A DNA stretch of 64,000 bases from JAJTFW01 sp903922455 (GTDB taxonomy: Bacteria; Bacteroidota; Bacteroidia; AKYH767-A; OLB10). The translations under genes and the position numbers were made by a program. Of this stretch, positions 10,001 to 17,743 are shown one piece after another. Location: contig CALQEU020000014.1 of the NCBI GenBank assembly GCA_943329665.2, positions 15,586 to 79,585 on the forward strand. Reading direction: 5' to 3'. How positions within the stretch are numbered: position 1 is the stretch's first letter; every line of letters begins with the position of its first letter. The notes beneath the pieces were generated by a model. It ran no database searches and was not told the DNA's origin. It was given only the letters and a program-made list of their open reading frames with translations.

Positions 10001-10191
10001 TACATCGACCAGACCGTGTACTGATTAATGGTGATACCGGAATCGTAATTGATTTTAAAACGGGAAAGCAGGACGAAAAATACCATCATCAGGTTAAGGA
10101 GTATTGTAGGTTGCTTGAAGCCACAGGAATTTCAAATCTTACTGGCTATCTATTATATACCACTGACAAGGAAATAGTTAAAGTTGTATAA
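7024..10191 (+). CDS. AddA/RecB-like UvrD-family helicase with C-terminal PD-(D/E)XK nuclease
   Basis: A 1055-residue helicase-nuclease for double-strand-break end processing. It has Walker A SSAGSGKT near the N-terminus, motif Ia ITFTNKATEELK, Walker B LLIDEFQDTGSEQW, motif III VGDAKQSIYRWRGG, motif IV NYRSKKNI, motif V MISIHRSKGLEFP and motif VI LYVAFTRPEEKL. The C-terminal nuclease has GNLIHE and the catalytic IVIDFKTGKQDEKYHHQVKEY. I start at ATG 7024; the in-frame TTG at 6997 lies inside the upstream terminator hairpin. The partner inactive helicase/nuclease (AddB-like), often adjacent in Bacteroidota, is not beside it here. It would act with a partner encoded elsewhere or alone. Confidence 0.92.
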   Translation: MGLVIYKSSAGSGKTFTLVQQFLIKVIEKPWLFQRILAITFTNKATEELKTRIIKELDLLAHGEKSMHLEVLLEKLPKLSEKEIYENAQIVLVKILHHYSSFAISTIDSYFQVLARTLARELLLPLKYNIELDTEYICKNTTNNLLDEAGKDEQITSWLEKLLLHRIDEGKNWNVRTELEKMTKELLQSTSARDHAASVDMNQLLDLIQWMIIKKKEVEKFMNARGQEVIQVLAKHQLDVNKFYYKSRGPVGYLLKIANRKSSHKEFTSINSYTQSALEDPLMLVPKAEQNNELLVSIATEEIYPLLDQAVSYIYEHQRAYLSVSEALKLIYQSGISGALDEKLKEYREKNQIFHLSDTTRMLSKMVADQDAPFIYEKSGNTYLHLLIDEFQDTGSEQWQILKPLVINSLSTGNEVILVGDAKQSIYRWRGGNMQLLLEGVEKDLKKSGFPLKNIILDTNYRSKKNIIEFNNVLFPVAAQLLSTKFNPDETIFQLAYHKDQVFQKSRDKGAEGGYIQIDFFESDKTKKDDDTVPVHWKTKALGKMDIIIEDLLLKGYQLKDITLIFRNNQHEKEIADYLFNQRKYPFISTNSLLLSTHPKVNLLLNSLRLLLQPDSPLLHEEIDLHALSDSTSPTFPFQSVRYNKNKLSWAKKNIISQREKLIALPLDIVVHHIHELLSLSVVDPFIQKFNDLIKDFSSTINNTIAGFIQWWDEHEPTRKWSVNLDEGGDAIRMISIHRSKGLEFPIVIIPFLDWEFTPNNKSILWVKSNEEMFAEHGSIPVQAVNSLSESYFCEDYYQESLNTALDNINLLYVAFTRPEEKLFIISPKKPARNEIGSLLKDAISSRDDWSQQNTDPETETFSIGQNESKKSEDSKAKSASIYSPASFSMSDFIKSENIQLHLPPLKTSFTSDEIIIGNLIHETISYVYHKDDIPKMINEVLSKNGNQAYRNFSETVTQQVYAIWTLLENENWTSSSYEIVNECDLCDEQGMLHRPDRVLINGDTGIVIDFKTGKQDEKYHHQVKEYCRLLEATGISNLTGYLLYTTDKEIVKVV

Positions 10192-10228
10192 TTGCAACCT
10201 TTGTTACTTAAAAAAGAGGAGAATTGAC

Positions 10229-10236
10229 TAATTTTG
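10229..10236 (+). promoter_or_regulatory. Bacteroidota -7 box for pruA
   Basis: TAATTTTG fits TAnnTTTG and lies 36 bases before the pruA ATG. No clear -33 box at the expected distance. Confidence 0.5.
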
Positions 10237-10272
10237 CAATTCTATTTTCATGAATCAATAAATTAAATAAAA

Positions 10273-11904
10273 ATGTCGAATTCAATCTTCCAAGTACCCG
10301 TTGCCAGCAATGAACCCATCTTAAGTTACGCTCCTGGCACAGCCGACCGTAAACATTTACAAGACACGCTTAAGAAAATGCGCAGCGAGGTAATTGATGT
10401 TCCTATGTACATCAATGGAAAAGCGGTTCATACTACAAAAAAAGGAGAGTTACGTCCACCGCATGACCACAAACATTTATTAGGAAACTATTCTATTGGA
10501 GATGCTAGTCATGTTACCATGGCCATTGATGCCGCTTTAGCAGCACGTTCAGCGTGGGCGGATATGGAATGGGAACAACGCGCTTCCATATTTTTAAAGG
10601 CGGCAGAACTACTTGCTGGTCCATACCGTTCAAAAATAAATGCAGCTACAATGTTAGCTCAGAGCAAAAGTGCATATCAAGCAGAAATAGATGCTGCCTG
10701 TGAGATGATCGATTTTTTACGATTCAATGTACAATACGCTAGAGAAATATATACACAACAACCGATATCATCGAAAGGAGTTTACAATCGTTTAGAACAA
10801 CGTCCGCTCGAAGGGTTCATCTTTGCGTTGACTCCGTTTAACTTTACTGCGATCTCTGGAAATCTTCCAACTTCTGCAGCACTGATGGGAAATACCGTAG
10901 TTTGGAAACCAGCCTTCACTCAAATTTATTCTGCCAGAGTGTTGATGGAAGTATTTATGGAAGCCGGTTTACCTGCAGGTGTTATAAATTTAATTTATGT
11001 TCCTGGAACAGCAACTGGTGATGTGATTTTCGGTCACCCTGATTTTGCTGGTATACATTTCACAGGTTCGACTGGTGTTTTTCAAGATGTATGGAAATCG
11101 ATTGGCAACAATATTCACAAATACAAATCGTATCCGCGTATTGTAGGTGAGACCGGTGGTAAAGATTTTATTCTTGTTCATCCTACTGCAAACGCAGATG
11201 AAGTAATTACAGCTTTGAGCAGAGGAGCTTTTGAATATCAAGGGCAAAAATGTTCGGCTGCTTCACGTGCTTACATTCCTGCTTCGATGTGGCCTTCAGT
11301 TAAAGATGGATTGGTTCGCGATTTAAAAAGCATGAAGATGGGTCCAACGGAAGATTTTGGAAACTTCATTAATGCCGTGATTGACGAAAAAGCATTCGAT
11401 AAAATTTCAGGATATATTGATCGCGCTAAAGATAGCAAGGACGTAGAAATTATTGCAGGAGGAACTTACGATAAGAGTACAGGTTATTTCATTGCCCCTA
11501 CTGTTTTATTGGCTAAAAAACCCGACTACATCACGATGTGTGAAGAGATTTTTGGTCCAATCTTAACGATATATGTTTATGAAGATGCAAATTTTGAGGA
11601 GACCTGCGAATTAGTAGACAAAACTGGAATTTATGCATTAACGGGATCCATCATCTCAAAAGATCGTTACGCCATTCAGCTTGCTACAAAAAAGTTGGTG
11701 CATGCAGCTGGTAATTTTTACATCAATGATAAGTGCACGGGTGCTGTGGTTGGACAACAACCTTTTGGTGGATCAAGAGCTTCAGGAACCAATGACAAAG
11801 CAGGATCATTATTTAATTTATTAAGATGGGTTTCTGCACGAACGATTAAAGAAACGTTTGTTCCTGCAACAGACTATCGCTATCCATTTTTAGATAAAGA
11901 ATAA
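10273..11904 (+). CDS. pruA: L-glutamate gamma-semialdehyde dehydrogenase (1-pyrroline-5-carboxylate dehydrogenase)
   Basis: 543 residues. It oxidises glutamate-5-semialdehyde to glutamate with NAD+, the second step of proline breakdown, in the cytosol. Aldehyde dehydrogenase superfamily signatures are complete: TPFNFTAISGNLP, the cofactor-binding FTGSTGVF, catalytic glutamate in VGETGGKDF and catalytic Cys 327 in YQGQKCSAASRAY. EEIFGPILTIYVY and FGGSRASGTNDKAG complete it. Length and motifs fit the stand-alone PutA-independent type. Proline dehydrogenase is not in the window. Monocistronic: its own promoter box and a terminator behind it. Confidence 0.95.
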   Translation: MSNSIFQVPVASNEPILSYAPGTADRKHLQDTLKKMRSEVIDVPMYINGKAVHTTKKGELRPPHDHKHLLGNYSIGDASHVTMAIDAALAARSAWADMEWEQRASIFLKAAELLAGPYRSKINAATMLAQSKSAYQAEIDAACEMIDFLRFNVQYAREIYTQQPISSKGVYNRLEQRPLEGFIFALTPFNFTAISGNLPTSAALMGNTVVWKPAFTQIYSARVLMEVFMEAGLPAGVINLIYVPGTATGDVIFGHPDFAGIHFTGSTGVFQDVWKSIGNNIHKYKSYPRIVGETGGKDFILVHPTANADEVITALSRGAFEYQGQKCSAASRAYIPASMWPSVKDGLVRDLKSMKMGPTEDFGNFINAVIDEKAFDKISGYIDRAKDSKDVEIIAGGTYDKSTGYFIAPTVLLAKKPDYITMCEEIFGPILTIYVYEDANFEETCELVDKTGIYALTGSIISKDRYAIQLATKKLVHAAGNFYINDKCTGAVVGQQPFGGSRASGTNDKAGSLFNLLRWVSARTIKETFVPATDYRYPFLDKE

Positions 11905-11923
11905 TTAAATTTAAAGTAAGATG

Positions 11924-11954
11924 ACAGCCTGCAATAAATATTGCGGGCTGTTTT
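11924..11954 (+). terminator. Terminator after pruA
   Basis: A 12-bp stem with one G-U pair (11924-11935 with 11940-11951), a four-base loop and a T-run. It separates pruA from the convergent ABC gene. Confidence 0.75.
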
Positions 11955-11967
11955 ACTTTCAAAGAAA

Positions 11968-12891
11968 CTAAACTACTTCTACATTCTTAGACGTTAACTT
12001 CAAAAACAAATCTTCCAAATGTCGACGAGTAGTTACTTGATAAATTTGAAAACCATTTTCAACTAAAAAAGAAACCATTGTAGGAATTTCATTTGCATCC
12101 ATTTTACATTGAAGCAAGGATGTCGCATTAAGAATTAAAGAATCAATATTTAATTTTTCCTTCAATTTATCCTTTGCATCGGTCAATCGATCCAATTGTA
12201 TTTCCACAATGCTATCTTCGCTATTTAGTAATGTATTTACTTCACCCTGCACCACTAACTTTCCTTTATTCAAGATTGCCATACGATTCGCGACTAATTC
12301 AATTTCGTATAAAATATGAGAGGATAAGAAAACCGTTTTTCCTTTCTCTTTACTTAGATACAAAATCAAATTACGAATATCGATGATACCTTGTGGGTCC
12401 AAACCCGTGGTAGGTTCATCTAAAATAATTAAATCTGGATCATGAATGAGGGCTTGCGCAATGCCGAGACGCTGTTTCATTCCATGGCTGTATCCTTTCA
12501 CCGATTCATCGCTGCGTCCTCGTAAACCTACTAACTCAATCACTTCATCAATCTTTTTATCTGAAGCATCTACACCATTGTAATGCGCCAACAATTTTAA
12601 GTTCTTTCGAGCAGTGAGGTATTTATAAAAATCGGGTTTCTCAATGATGCAACCGATTCGATTCAGAATTGAAATTCGATCATCTAATAAATTCTTTCCA
12701 AAAATTTTTATTTGACCACTATCCGGACGAATCAATGAGAGAATCATTCGGATCGTTGTGCTTTTCCCAGCACCATTCGGACCTAAAAAACCAAAAACAT
12801 CACCTTCGTAAACGCTTAGGTTTAATTCATCAACCGCTTTATTAGCGCCAAATGATTTGGTAAGTCCAATAACATCAATAATCTTATTCAT
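11968..12891 (-). CDS. ABC transporter ATP-binding protein (BcrA/NatA type)
   Basis: A 307-residue nucleotide-binding subunit. Walker A GPNGAGKST, Q-loop region, signature YSHGMKQRLGIAQAL, Walker B LIILDEPTTGLDP and H-loop FLSSHIL are all intact. After the ATPase domain come about 80 residues ending RRHLEDLFLKLT, the tail typical of exporter ATPases of the bacitracin/sodium type. No permease gene is adjacent, so the membrane partner must be elsewhere. The start overlaps the end of the peroxidase gene by 8 bases, so the two are translated from one mRNA. GldA, the gliding ABC ATPase, is a distant relative; I do not have grounds to call it that. Confidence 0.88.
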   Translation of the reverse strand: MNKIIDVIGLTKSFGANKAVDELNLSVYEGDVFGFLGPNGAGKSTTIRMILSLIRPDSGQIKIFGKNLLDDRISILNRIGCIIEKPDFYKYLTARKNLKLLAHYNGVDASDKKIDEVIELVGLRGRSDESVKGYSHGMKQRLGIAQALIHDPDLIILDEPTTGLDPQGIIDIRNLILYLSKEKGKTVFLSSHILYEIELVANRMAILNKGKLVVQGEVNTLLNSEDSIVEIQLDRLTDAKDKLKEKLNIDSLILNATSLLQCKMDANEIPTMVSFLVENGFQIYQVTTRRHLEDLFLKLTSKNVEVV

Positions 12892-13453
12892 CTTTTCCTA
12901 AAATCAATGGATGATTAGGCTCAACTCCTACATTAAAATAATGTTGTAAAACTCCCTTTTCATCTACTAAATACTTGGAAAAATTCCATGATGGTCGCTG
13001 ATCATTCCATCCATTCAAAGCTGAATCAGACAACCATTTATACAATGGATGCATATTCTCCCCTTTCACTTCAATCTTAGCATACAATGGAAATGTTATA
13101 TGATAATTTTTTTCGCAAAACTGTCCAATCATCTCATCACTGCCTGGCTCTTGTGCACCAAAATCATTAGAAGGAAATGCAATAATCACCAACTCATCCT
13201 TTTTATGCTGGTATACTTCTTCCATTTGAGCATACTGACTTGTGTAACCACATTCAGAAGCTGTATTTACAATTAATATTTTCTTCCCCTTAAATTTTTC
13301 AAGCGTAGAAATAGTTCCATTAATTTCCTTTACAGGAATAGAATAAATCGAATGGGTGGGCTCAACATTTTGCTTATTAGAAATCACATCTTGCTTTATC
13401 ATCTTCTTTAGTATTGGGTAACATAAATCTCTAATAAATTTTGGCCAGTTCAT
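12884..13453 (-). CDS. Glutathione-peroxidase-family thiol peroxidase
   Basis: 189 residues of the GPx fold with a cysteine, not selenocysteine, at the active site (NTASECGYTSQY). The second signature is FPSNDFGAQEPG, where Asp stands in place of the usual Gln before FG, as is common in bacterial thioredoxin-dependent members. WNFSKYLVDEKG carries the conserved Trp and Asn. QFC provides the likely resolving cysteine. About 25 extra N-terminal residues precede the domain (MNWPKFIRDLCYP), hydrophobic enough to suggest weak membrane association but not a clear signal peptide. It would reduce peroxides using thioredoxin. It overlaps the ABC ATPase gene. Confidence 0.9.
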   Translation of the reverse strand: MNWPKFIRDLCYPILKKMIKQDVISNKQNVEPTHSIYSIPVKEINGTISTLEKFKGKKILIVNTASECGYTSQYAQMEEVYQHKKDELVIIAFPSNDFGAQEPGSDEMIGQFCEKNYHITFPLYAKIEVKGENMHPLYKWLSDSALNGWNDQRPSWNFSKYLVDEKGVLQHYFNVGVEPNHPLILGKDE

Positions 13454-13570
13454 CTTCTTAAATTACACCTATGAATCAACCATAAAAATAATAAAACAAA
13501 ATCAATCACAAAATCAATCACAAAAAGTTTTAACTAAAAGTCAATTTCCTTCTTGCTTTAGCATAAAAGA

Positions 13571-13598
13571 GAAAGGATGCCGTTTCTGACATCCTTTC
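13571..13598 (-). terminator. Terminator after the C1 peptidase gene
   Basis: A 9-bp perfect stem (13571-13579 with 13590-13598) with a ten-base loop, directly after the minus-strand stop at 13608. The minus-strand tail is moderately T-rich. It ends the ettA-hisS-hutH-peptidase unit. Confidence 0.65.
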
Positions 13599-13607
13599 TT
13601 CTATTTT

Positions 13608-14858
13608 CTAATTAAATTTCTTTAACAATTCCTTGATCACATCTCGATGAACAAGAATGCCCATCATCTTTAATTTAACATAGTCTTCATGCATAAAATA
13701 AAATCCAAAGTTCTTACTATCGGGTCCGCAATTTCTAGAGCCAGAACCAGAATCTTTAATCAGGTACCAATCTTTACCATCCTTTTCTAAATAACCCACT
13801 AAATGCATTCCATGATCATCAGTAGTACTTCCATTCAATAGACGAAGCAAACGAGCACTTTCATCAATGTGTTCAGAAGGAATATCATAAGATGGAACAA
13901 CAGCCACTTGGTTCCAAGGGTCAAATCCAGATTCAGACACATCTCCACCAATCATCATGGTATAACCATTTCGAACTGCAAATTTTATTGCTGACATGTA
14001 ATCATCTAAAGGAACATTGTAATAAGTACTGTCATGCCACCAATTGTCGGGAACTTCATACTCTACTTTTTTCCAGTAAGGCATGTTCATCAGTGAAGTG
14101 AGGTCGATATAATTAGACATATTTAACTTCAACACATCTAATACATATTGCTGAGGTGTAATCGACTTACCATTTACCACGACTTTTGCAGGGGGAGCTC
14201 CCAAATAATGATTTTGAATGGACTTAATGGTAGACATAACCTCTTCTTCATTCCAAGCATTTGTTGCTTTCACAGTTTGTAGATAAGCTTTCATCTCTTT
14301 AAACATTTTATCATGACTATGATAAATTTGTCCAGGCATTAATCCGGTATAATCTTGCAACGGAACTGTTCCATACGTTTGGTACATCCTTACCACAGCA
14401 TTACCTTCCGAACCTTCGTCGAAATTAGATTCACCACGTGTTCGAACAAATTCTCTAGCTTTCTCAACGGTCTCCCAATAGGCAGTAAACATCTCCGAAA
14501 TTTTTACAACTTGCTTCGATTGACGATACACTTCCGTTTCAAAAAAAGAAGTGGTGCTGTATGACCAACATGTATTTGAATTTCCTTGAGAGATGGGAAT
14601 ATTTTTCCACCATGTAGTAAATTCATCTACAGATTTTGGATACCATCCAAATTTAGCGATATCGAATTTAAAGATGGGTTTTGCTGGCTTTTCAACTTTT
14701 TTCACTTCGTACTGCTGCACACCGGTCATGATATCCTTATCATAAAACCCTGCCTTTTGCTCGCGCTTTTGCAACTGATCATGACGAGCATTTTGTCCAA
14801 AGCTAATCGTATTGCTCAGCAAAATAATTAGTACTGCAATTAATTTTAATGTTTTCAT
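13608..14858 (-). CDS. Exported C1-family (papain/bleomycin-hydrolase-like) cysteine peptidase
   Basis: 416 residues with a signal peptide (about 1-21, ending SFGQ). The active-site cysteine is in QGNSNTCWSYSTTSFFE, with the preceding Gln of the oxyanion hole. The histidine is in TDDHGMHLVGY. The third position, usually Asn in NSWG, reads IKDSGSG here. The long insertion between the Cys and His halves and the overall length fit the PepC/bleomycin hydrolase branch, but it is exported rather than cytosolic. The ATG is one base after the hutH stop (TAATATG), showing translational coupling. Likely a periplasmic peptidase that supplies amino acids, fitting a link to histidine catabolism. Confidence 0.88.
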   Translation of the reverse strand: MKTLKLIAVLIILLSNTISFGQNARHDQLQKREQKAGFYDKDIMTGVQQYEVKKVEKPAKPIFKFDIAKFGWYPKSVDEFTTWWKNIPISQGNSNTCWSYSTTSFFETEVYRQSKQVVKISEMFTAYWETVEKAREFVRTRGESNFDEGSEGNAVVRMYQTYGTVPLQDYTGLMPGQIYHSHDKMFKEMKAYLQTVKATNAWNEEEVMSTIKSIQNHYLGAPPAKVVVNGKSITPQQYVLDVLKLNMSNYIDLTSLMNMPYWKKVEYEVPDNWWHDSTYYNVPLDDYMSAIKFAVRNGYTMMIGGDVSESGFDPWNQVAVVPSYDIPSEHIDESARLLRLLNGSTTDDHGMHLVGYLEKDGKDWYLIKDSGSGSRNCGPDSKNFGFYFMHEDYVKLKMMGILVHRDVIKELLKKFN

Positions 14859-14859
14859 A

Positions 14860-16359
14860 TTAATGAATTATTTTTTCAATGGGGTAACTTCTTATAAATT
14901 CAACACTTCTTTGCATATCAGAATACATGATTCGATCTTTCTCCAAAAACTTGATTTCTCCTCGGTAGGATTCAATCAACGACTCTAAAATACTCGAAGT
15001 TTTTGCAGGACGTCTAAATTCCATAGCTTGAGCTGCATTCATTAATTCAATAGCCAAGATACGCTCTGTATTTAACATGACTTTATACAACTTAGTTGCT
15101 GCATTAGCTCCCATACTCACATGATCTTCTTGTCCGTTAGAAGAAACAATTGAATCGACAGAAGCAGGTGTGCAAAGTTGTTTACTTTGACTTACAATAG
15201 ATGCAGCGGTGTATTGAGGAATCATAAATCCTGAATCGAGTCCCGGATTTGCCACCAAAAAACTTGGCAATCCACGCAAACCGCTAATTAATTGATACGT
15301 TCTTCGCTCTGAAATACTTCCCAATTCGGCAATGGCAATCGCCATGAAGTCGAGTGGTAATGCTAAGGGTTGACCGTGAAAATTTCCTGCAGAAATAATT
15401 AATTCTTCATCAGGAAAAACGGTTGGGTTATCGGTAACAGAATTGATCTCTGTAAAAAATATTTGTGATACATACGTTATCGCGTCTTTAGAAGCTCCAT
15501 GCACTTGTGGAATACAACGAAAAGCATAAGGGTCTTGCACATGCGATTTAGGGCGATCGATTAATTCACTTCCTTTCAAAATAGTTCTAAAACGAGTAGC
15601 TGTATTGATTTGTCCTGCGTGTGGACGTATCTGATGAATTAAATGATGAAAAGGCTCTATGCGACCATCAAACGCATCCAACGAAAGGGCCCCAATTAAA
15701 TCAGCCGCTTTCTCTAACTGTTGCGCTTTTAAAATACACCAGCATCCATACGCATTCATAAATTGAGTACCGTTTAATAACGCTAATCCTTCTTTCGACT
15801 GCAATGTTACGGGCTTAAGACCGAAATTTTCTAGCGCACGCGATCCAGGTAGTTTTTCACCCTTCACTCGCACTTCACCCATTCCAATTAATGGCAAGGA
15901 GAGATGAGCTAACGGCGACAAATCACCCGACGCACCTAATGATCCTTGATCATAAACGACAGGATAAATTCCATAATTTAAAAAGTCGATTAACAGTTGA
16001 ACCGTTTTCACTTGCACTCCGCTATTTCCATAACTAAGTCCTTGTACTTTCAAGAACATCATTAATCGAACAATTTCTTCTGGAACTTCATCGCCCATTC
16101 CACAAGCATGCGACATCATCAAATTTACTTGAAGCTGTCCGAGGTCTTTTTGCGAAATCGATTTATTATAGAGCGAACCAAATCCTGTGTTGATACCATA
16201 ATGAGCCTGATTACTCCCATCCACTTTCTGGTCCAAATAATCACGACATTTTTGAATGCGTGCCCTTGCTTCCTCTCCCAATTCAATTTGGACACCAGGT
16301 TTCAATATACTTGCAATGGTATCAAAAGTAATATGGTGAGATGAAATTATATGTTTCAT
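14860..16359 (-). CDS. hutH: Histidine ammonia-lyase
   Basis: 499 residues from ATG 16359. It deaminates L-histidine to urocanate, the first step of histidine degradation. The tripeptide that forms the MIO electrophile is Ala143-Ser144-Gly145 within LGASGDLSPLAHL, and the catalytic Tyr is in HYGINTGFGSLYN. The lid and core motifs NPTVFPDE, GNFHGQPLA and SNGQEDHVSMGANAA are present. I prefer this start because the hisS stop is one base before it (TAGTATG); a longer frame from 16386 overlaps hisS. The other hut genes are not adjacent. It lies between histidyl-tRNA synthetase and an exported peptidase. Confidence 0.96.
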   Translation of the reverse strand: MKHIISSHHITFDTIASILKPGVQIELGEEARARIQKCRDYLDQKVDGSNQAHYGINTGFGSLYNKSISQKDLGQLQVNLMMSHACGMGDEVPEEIVRLMMFLKVQGLSYGNSGVQVKTVQLLIDFLNYGIYPVVYDQGSLGASGDLSPLAHLSLPLIGMGEVRVKGEKLPGSRALENFGLKPVTLQSKEGLALLNGTQFMNAYGCWCILKAQQLEKAADLIGALSLDAFDGRIEPFHHLIHQIRPHAGQINTATRFRTILKGSELIDRPKSHVQDPYAFRCIPQVHGASKDAITYVSQIFFTEINSVTDNPTVFPDEELIISAGNFHGQPLALPLDFMAIAIAELGSISERRTYQLISGLRGLPSFLVANPGLDSGFMIPQYTAASIVSQSKQLCTPASVDSIVSSNGQEDHVSMGANAATKLYKVMLNTERILAIELMNAAQAMEFRRPAKTSSILESLIESYRGEIKFLEKDRIMYSDMQRSVEFIRSYPIEKIIH

Positions 16360-16360
16360 A

Positions 16361-17737
16361 CTAATTTCTGTTTCTAATAAATTCAATCAAACTATTCAAA
16401 TCCATTTTTTGTTGATCACCCGTCTTCATGTCTTTTAACATTAAGGTAGATGCGGCGCGTTCTTCTGATCCTGCCATGACTACAAATGGAATTTTACGTG
16501 CATCTGCATACGAAAACTGTTTTTTCATTTTTGCTGCATCGGGATACATCTCCGCGTTTATTCCAGCTGCTCTCACTTTATCCACCAATTGCAATGAATA
16601 AGGAATATCGTCATCACCAAAATTGATGAATAACAAATCGAGAGAAGATTCTACATTGGCAGGAAATAAATTCAATTCTTCCAATACATCACAAATACGA
16701 TCGGCACCAAATGAAATTCCGACGCCCGACATTCCGGACAATCCAAAAATCCCAGTGAGATCATCATATCGTCCACCACCGCAAATACTAGAATTGAAAG
16801 TTGCTTTTGGTTCATTCGTTTTCACTTCGAAAATTGCACCGGTGTAATAATTCAATCCTCGGGCTAAAGTAATATCAATTTTATATTCGATATTTTTAAA
16901 AGCAAATGGAGCTGCATAACCAAACAAAGATTCCAACTCAGCAATTCCTTGCATTCCGATCTCCGATGACTTTAATAATTTCTTAAGCAAATCAATTTTT
17001 TCTTGATCGCTTCCTTCAAACACTAGTAATGGTTTCAACCCATCAATCGCTTTTTCCGAAACGCCTTTTGAGCGCATTTCCTCTGCTACTTTCTCAGGAC
17101 CAATTTTATCAAGTTTGTCGATGGCCACCGTAATATCAATGATCTTTTCAGATTCATCAAACACCTCTGCAATACCACTAAGTATTTTACGATTATTAAT
17201 CAACACCACTACATTCAATCCTAACTTAGCAAACACATCATCGATCAATTGCAATAATTCCAATTCACACAAAAGCGAGTTGGTACCAATAACATCCGCA
17301 TCACATTGAAAAAATTCACGGTAACGACCTTTCTGAGGTCGATCGGCTCGCCACACCGGTTGAATTTGATAGCGCTTAAATGGAAAGGTAATTTCATTTT
17401 GATGCATCACCACGTAGCGTGCAAATGGAACGGTTAAATCGTATCGCAATGCTTTTTCGGATATAGATGCCGTTAGTTTCTTACTATTTTTCAATAATAA
17501 TTCATCAAGACTCACCTCCGACAAATAATCTCCCGAATTCAAAATTTTAAAGATCAGCTTATCACCTTCTTCGCCATACTTACCCATCAATGTAGATAGA
17601 TTCTCCATAGATGGCGTTTCTAAAGGAAGATATCCAAATCGCTGAAAGGAAGACTTGATCGTATCGAATAGGAAATTCCTTTTCAACATATCTTCAGGAT
17701 TAAAATCGCGCGTTCCTTTCGGGATGGATGGTTTCAT
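16361..17737 (-). CDS. hisS: Histidyl-tRNA synthetase
   Basis: A 458-residue class II aminoacyl-tRNA synthetase that charges tRNA-His. Motif 1 region is GTRDFNPEDMLKRNFLF, motif 2 is RYQIQPVWRADRPQKGRYREF, the histidine-specific loop is LARGLNYYTGAIFEV, and motif 3 is GVGISFGADRI. A C-terminal anticodon-binding domain of about 90 residues follows (LLFINFGD to LIEFIRN). Length is usual for the bacterial enzyme. It is 6 bases after ettA and immediately before hutH, in one likely operon. Confidence 0.97.
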   Translation of the reverse strand: MKPSIPKGTRDFNPEDMLKRNFLFDTIKSSFQRFGYLPLETPSMENLSTLMGKYGEEGDKLIFKILNSGDYLSEVSLDELLLKNSKKLTASISEKALRYDLTVPFARYVVMHQNEITFPFKRYQIQPVWRADRPQKGRYREFFQCDADVIGTNSLLCELELLQLIDDVFAKLGLNVVVLINNRKILSGIAEVFDESEKIIDITVAIDKLDKIGPEKVAEEMRSKGVSEKAIDGLKPLLVFEGSDQEKIDLLKKLLKSSEIGMQGIAELESLFGYAAPFAFKNIEYKIDITLARGLNYYTGAIFEVKTNEPKATFNSSICGGGRYDDLTGIFGLSGMSGVGISFGADRICDVLEELNLFPANVESSLDLLFINFGDDDIPYSLQLVDKVRAAGINAEMYPDAAKMKKQFSYADARKIPFVVMAGSEERAASTLMLKDMKTGDQQKMDLNSLIEFIRNRN

Positions 17738-17743
17738 AACAAA

